From positions 1-64,000 of the forward strand of contig JANXUD010000077.1 in assembly GCA_025352045.1 (NCBI GenBank): DNA of 64,000 nt. Reading direction: 5' to 3'. Every line of letters begins with the position of its first letter. Position 1 is the first letter of the stretch. This DNA comes from Gammaproteobacteria bacterium (GTDB taxonomy: Bacteria > Pseudomonadota > Gammaproteobacteria > Xanthomonadales > Xanthomonadaceae). Of the stretch, positions 61,506 through 64,000 are shown one piece after another. The notes under the pieces were generated by a model. The model ran no database searches. It saw nothing but the letters and a program-made list of their open reading frames with translations, and had not been told where the DNA came from. A program made the translations under genes and the position numbers.

Positions 61506-64000
61506 GCCGGGCCACCGAGCAGGGCGTCGAGCGCAGTCACCAGCGTGGTCGGCAGGGTGAGCGCGTGGATGCCGGGCTGCGCCGGATCGTCGCGGTCCAG
61601 GCCGCGGCAGAACAGGTAGCGCACGCCACCCAGGTGCGTGCCAGGGTGGTAATTGGCGCCAAGGCGGAAGCGCAGCCAGCGATGCAGGGCCAGCGAATAC
61701 AGGATGTACTGCAGGTCGTACTCGCCCTCGCGGATGGCGCGTGGCAAGGCGCTGGCCGCGTAGTCGGCGAGCTGGTTGGACTTGTAGTCGAGCACGTAAT
61801 AGCGGCCGCCGGCTTCGTACACCAGGTCGATCGAGCCGGTCAGCAGGCCTTCCATCCGCCGGCGCAGGCCAAAGCCCTGGCGCGCATCCACGATGCCGTG
61901 CGCATGCAGCAGGGCCAGCAGGGCATCCACCTGCACCGGCGCCAGCGCCAGGTGGAATTCCATTTCCGCCAGGCGCGAGGCCGCGGGCAGCTGGGCCAGG
62001 CGCGTGCCTTCAGGCATCGCCGTATTGAGCGTCTCGCCGACCAGTTGCGACAGCGTCGCGACCCCGTCCACGCGATCGGCGTCGCTGTCGAAGCCATGCG
62101 CCGCCAGCGCATCCGCGATCACTTCGAACTGGCCGGTCGGCGGCGCCGCGCCCCGCCAGTCCGTCCAGGCCGCCGGGGCCACGTGTTCCAGCGCCTGGTG
62201 CAGGGCATTGCCGAAGCGCGGCCCCGCGTAGCGCGAGCGCTCGAGCGGCGGCGTGTTGTCGATCTCGTCGTCGGCCGGCGCCGGCGCGGCGTCCACCACG
62301 CCGTCCTCTCGGGCCAGTTGCGAGAAGCTGTATACCCACCAGTCGCGATCGAACTCGCGGCGCGCGCTGCGCGCACCCGCAAGGGCGGGCGCATCGATGA
62401 AGCGCAAGCGCGGCAGCGTGCGCAGCGCGTCGTCGCCCGCCACCGCGGCGATCGCGATGGCATTGGGGGCGCGAGCCTGCCACTCCAGCAGGCGGCCGCG
62501 CGTTTGCGCCGCATCGAAGCGGGCAAGTTTCGGCATGTCGCCGGCTGCCTCGCCGGCCCCTTCGGGCCGATGCAGCAACCAGCCCAACGCGCTGTCACAT
62601 GCGTTCTTCACCGCGCCCCAGCCGATCCAGGTGCACAGCCGCGCACGGGTCAGGCCGACGTACAACAGGCGGATGTCCTGCGCGCGTTCCTCGCGGGCGT
62701 CTTCCTTGCAAGCCGTGTCGTCCTTCGCAGGCCACAGCGTCGCCGCGCGCTGCGTACCCAGGTGGGAGCGCGCCGTGGCGGGCCGCGAGGGGTTCACGTG
62801 CTTGCCGCTGGTGGCCGCGTAGGGCAGGAACACCAGGTCCAGGGTCAGGCCCTTGCTCACGTGCAGGGTCATCAGCCGGACCCGGGCGCCATCGGACTCC
62901 AGGCGCGGCAGTTCGGTGTCGTTGCGGTCGTCGGCGTCGGCGATGCGCTGTTCCAGGTCGGCCAGCAGGCCGGCCAGCCCGGGCGGGCGGCCTTCGCCCG
63001 ATTGCAGGTCCTCGGCCAGTTGCAGGTAGTTGCTCAGGCGCCGCTCGCCATCGGGCCAGCCCAGCAGGCGCGGCGCCTGCTCCGCGCAGATACCGTCGAG
63101 AAGGGCCATCGGCCCGTGCCGGCGCGCGCGCTCCTGCCAGTGCTCGAGCCGGTCCTGCCAGAGGCGATGCGCGGCGAGGTCGCGATCGAACCCGGCGATC
63201 CCGAGCGCATCCAGGCCGAACAGGGGCGTGGCCAGGGCGGCGCGCAGGCGGCCGTCGTCGGACGGCGCCAGCAAGGCCTCGAGCAGCCAGCACACATGGC
63301 GCGCCTCGTCGGTGCGGTACAGGCTGCTGCGGCCCGCGGCGACGCTCGGGATGCCGAGCGCGGCGAGCGCGCGCTGCATGGTGTTGGCGTCGCTGTTCTT
63401 CGGCACCAGCACGCTGATGTCGCCCGGCGCGACGGCGCGCTCGACGCCATGGCGGTCCAGCAGGCGTGCGCGTCCCGCCTGGCCGGCCGCCAGCAGCGCG
63501 TGGATCGCCGACACGCAGGCGATGGTGGCGCGCTCGCGGGCGCGGTCGATGCCGGTGTCGGCGGCATCTTCCTCGATCGGCATCAGCACCAGGCCGGGCG
63601 CGTCCTGTCCATCGATGCGCAGGGCATCGTCGTTGCAACTGCCGCCGGCCTGCACCGATTCGAAGGCGATGCCCGGTTGGTCGAAGGCGCCGCGGCCACG
63701 CAGGGTGAACAGCGCCTCGACCGCCGCCAGCGCGCGCGGCCGCGATCGGAAGTTGCGGCGCAGGGCGTGGGTTGCGTCGGCCGCGGCATGCGCATCGAGG
63801 TAGGTGGCGACATCGCCGCCGCGGAAGCGGTAGATGGCCTGCTTGGGATCGCCAATCAGGAACAGGGCGCGCGGCGAGTCGCCATCGGCGGCCGCGGGCC
63901 GGGCGAACAGGCGGCGGAAGATCGCCCATTGGCGCGGATCGGTGTCCTGGAATTCGTCCACCAGGGCAATCGCGTACTGGCGTTGCAGGGCGGCGGCGAA
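61502..64000 (-). CDS. recB: Exodeoxyribonuclease V subunit beta, RecB (5' end beyond the window)
   Basis: The frame is open to the right edge and covers 832 codons, the C-terminal two-thirds. UvrD-type helicase motif II is LVDEFQDTDPRQWAIF, then LFLIGDPKQAIYRFRGGDV (III), LRRNFRSRPRALAAVEALF (IV), VRLMTLHVSKGLTLDLVFLP (V) and LLYVGLTRARLCTWIGW (VI). The C-terminal nuclease domain shows FGNALHQALEHV, the metal site GLLTGSIDLVYEAGGRYYVL and DYKSNQLADYA. Both the helicase and nuclease should be active. It overlaps the recD start. Confidence 0.95.
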   Translation of the reverse strand, partial: FAAALQRQYAIALVDEFQDTDPRQWAIFRRLFARPAAADGDSPRALFLIGDPKQAIYRFRGGDVATYLDAHAAADATHALRRNFRSRPRALAAVEALFTLRGRGAFDQPGIAFESVQAGGSCNDDALRIDGQDAPGLVLMPIEEDAADTGIDRARERATIACVSAIHALLAAGQAGRARLLDRHGVERAVAPGDISVLVPKNSDANTMQRALAALGIPSVAAGRSSLYRTDEARHVCWLLEALLAPSDDGRLRAALATPLFGLDALGIAGFDRDLAAHRLWQDRLEHWQERARRHGPMALLDGICAEQAPRLLGWPDGERRLSNYLQLAEDLQSGEGRPPGLAGLLADLEQRIADADDRNDTELPRLESDGARVRLMTLHVSKGLTLDLVFLPYAATSGKHVNPSRPATARSHLGTQRAATLWPAKDDTACKEDAREERAQDIRLLYVGLTRARLCTWIGWGAVKNACDSALGWLLHRPEGAGEAAGDMPKLARFDAAQTRGRLLEWQARAPNAIAIAAVAGDDALRTLPRLRFIDAPALAGARSARREFDRDWWVYSFSQLAREDGVVDAAPAPADDEIDNTPPLERSRYAGPRFGNALHQALEHVAPAAWTDWRGAAPPTGQFEVIADALAAHGFDSDADRVDGVATLSQLVGETLNTAMPEGTRLAQLPAASRLAEMEFHLALAPVQVDALLALLHAHGIVDARQGFGLRRRMEGLLTGSIDLVYEAGGRYYVLDYKSNQLADYAASALPRAIREGEYDLQYILYSLALHRWLRFRLGANYHPGTHLGGVRYLFCRGLDRDDPAQPGIHALTLPTTLVTALDALLGGPA

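Overview
The window is very GC-rich bacterial DNA with dense, often overlapping genes, many GTG starts and no rRNA, tRNA, phage, IS or CRISPR feature that I could recognise. The gene content points to a gammaproteobacterium of the Xanthomonadaceae/Lysobacteraceae type. The pointers are many TolB-N/TPR membrane proteins, an ABC permease fused to an M1 peptidase, a PA0069-type radical SAM protein, a DUF5916 outer-membrane protein, RecB/RecD, and small conserved basic proteins. The genus is an inference from gene families, not from a marker gene.

Layout. 0-3.2 kb: the end of a lipocalin gene, then four leftward genes for an App1-type phosphatase, a small basic Ala/Lys protein, a DUF3597 protein and a glycine-zipper protein. 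3.4-5.7 kb: a one-domain EamA transporter and a secreted M28 peptidase. 5.8-11.9 kb: a TolB-N/TPR membrane protein, a 7TM diguanylate cyclase and a Ser/Thr kinase fused to a TolB-N/TPR body, all rightward. 12-18.6 kb: an M13 peptidase, an EF-hand protein, and a hybrid histidine kinase overlapping two response regulator genes. 18.9-29.7 kb: a DUF5916 outer-membrane protein, a beta-propeller protein, an ABC transporter with a permease/M1-peptidase fusion, an SPFH protein, a small basic protein and a polytopic membrane protein.

29.85-48.25 kb is the standout: nine successive paralogues (TolB-N/FlgO-like domain plus TPR repeats), all on the + strand. Neighbours overlap by ATGA or GTGA, or lie 1-9 nt apart, or are joined through very short reading frames. 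Together with the two satellites at 5.8 and 9.5 kb there are eleven copies in the window. The common body is joined to one of three N-terminal 'heads': head A (GLYLVGAWL...LPMFGAP...FELTP), head B (VGAAYL.VAWL...FP.F.AP.WALR), or a cytoplasmic Hanks-type kinase followed by a single TM. In every case a TM segment lies just before the body, so the body should be periplasmic. Four copies end in an exact W-x8-C-x9-C motif. An intact DUF6090-like gene, a decayed copy of it and a 5-codon trace of it lie inside the array, which argues for growth by local duplication and domain shuffling. The best reading is a modular family of envelope sensors or assembly proteins with interchangeable inner-membrane heads. 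Its function is unknown to me.

48.3-64 kb: a DUF924 protein and a radical SAM protein; a zinc locus (EamA exporter with a His-rich tail, divergent from a small protein, a porin-like protein, a ZnuA-like binding protein and a ZnuB-like permease, with no ATPase in the window); an NYN-LOTUS protein; a YeeE/YedE transporter; a trimethylamine/histamine-dehydrogenase-like flavoprotein; a small conserved protein; and recD and recB, the latter running off the right edge. A short dispersed repeat (core GAACCGGCCCCGTTCAGG) sits at three intergenic or gene-end sites in this part. No gap between genes exceeds 300 bases.
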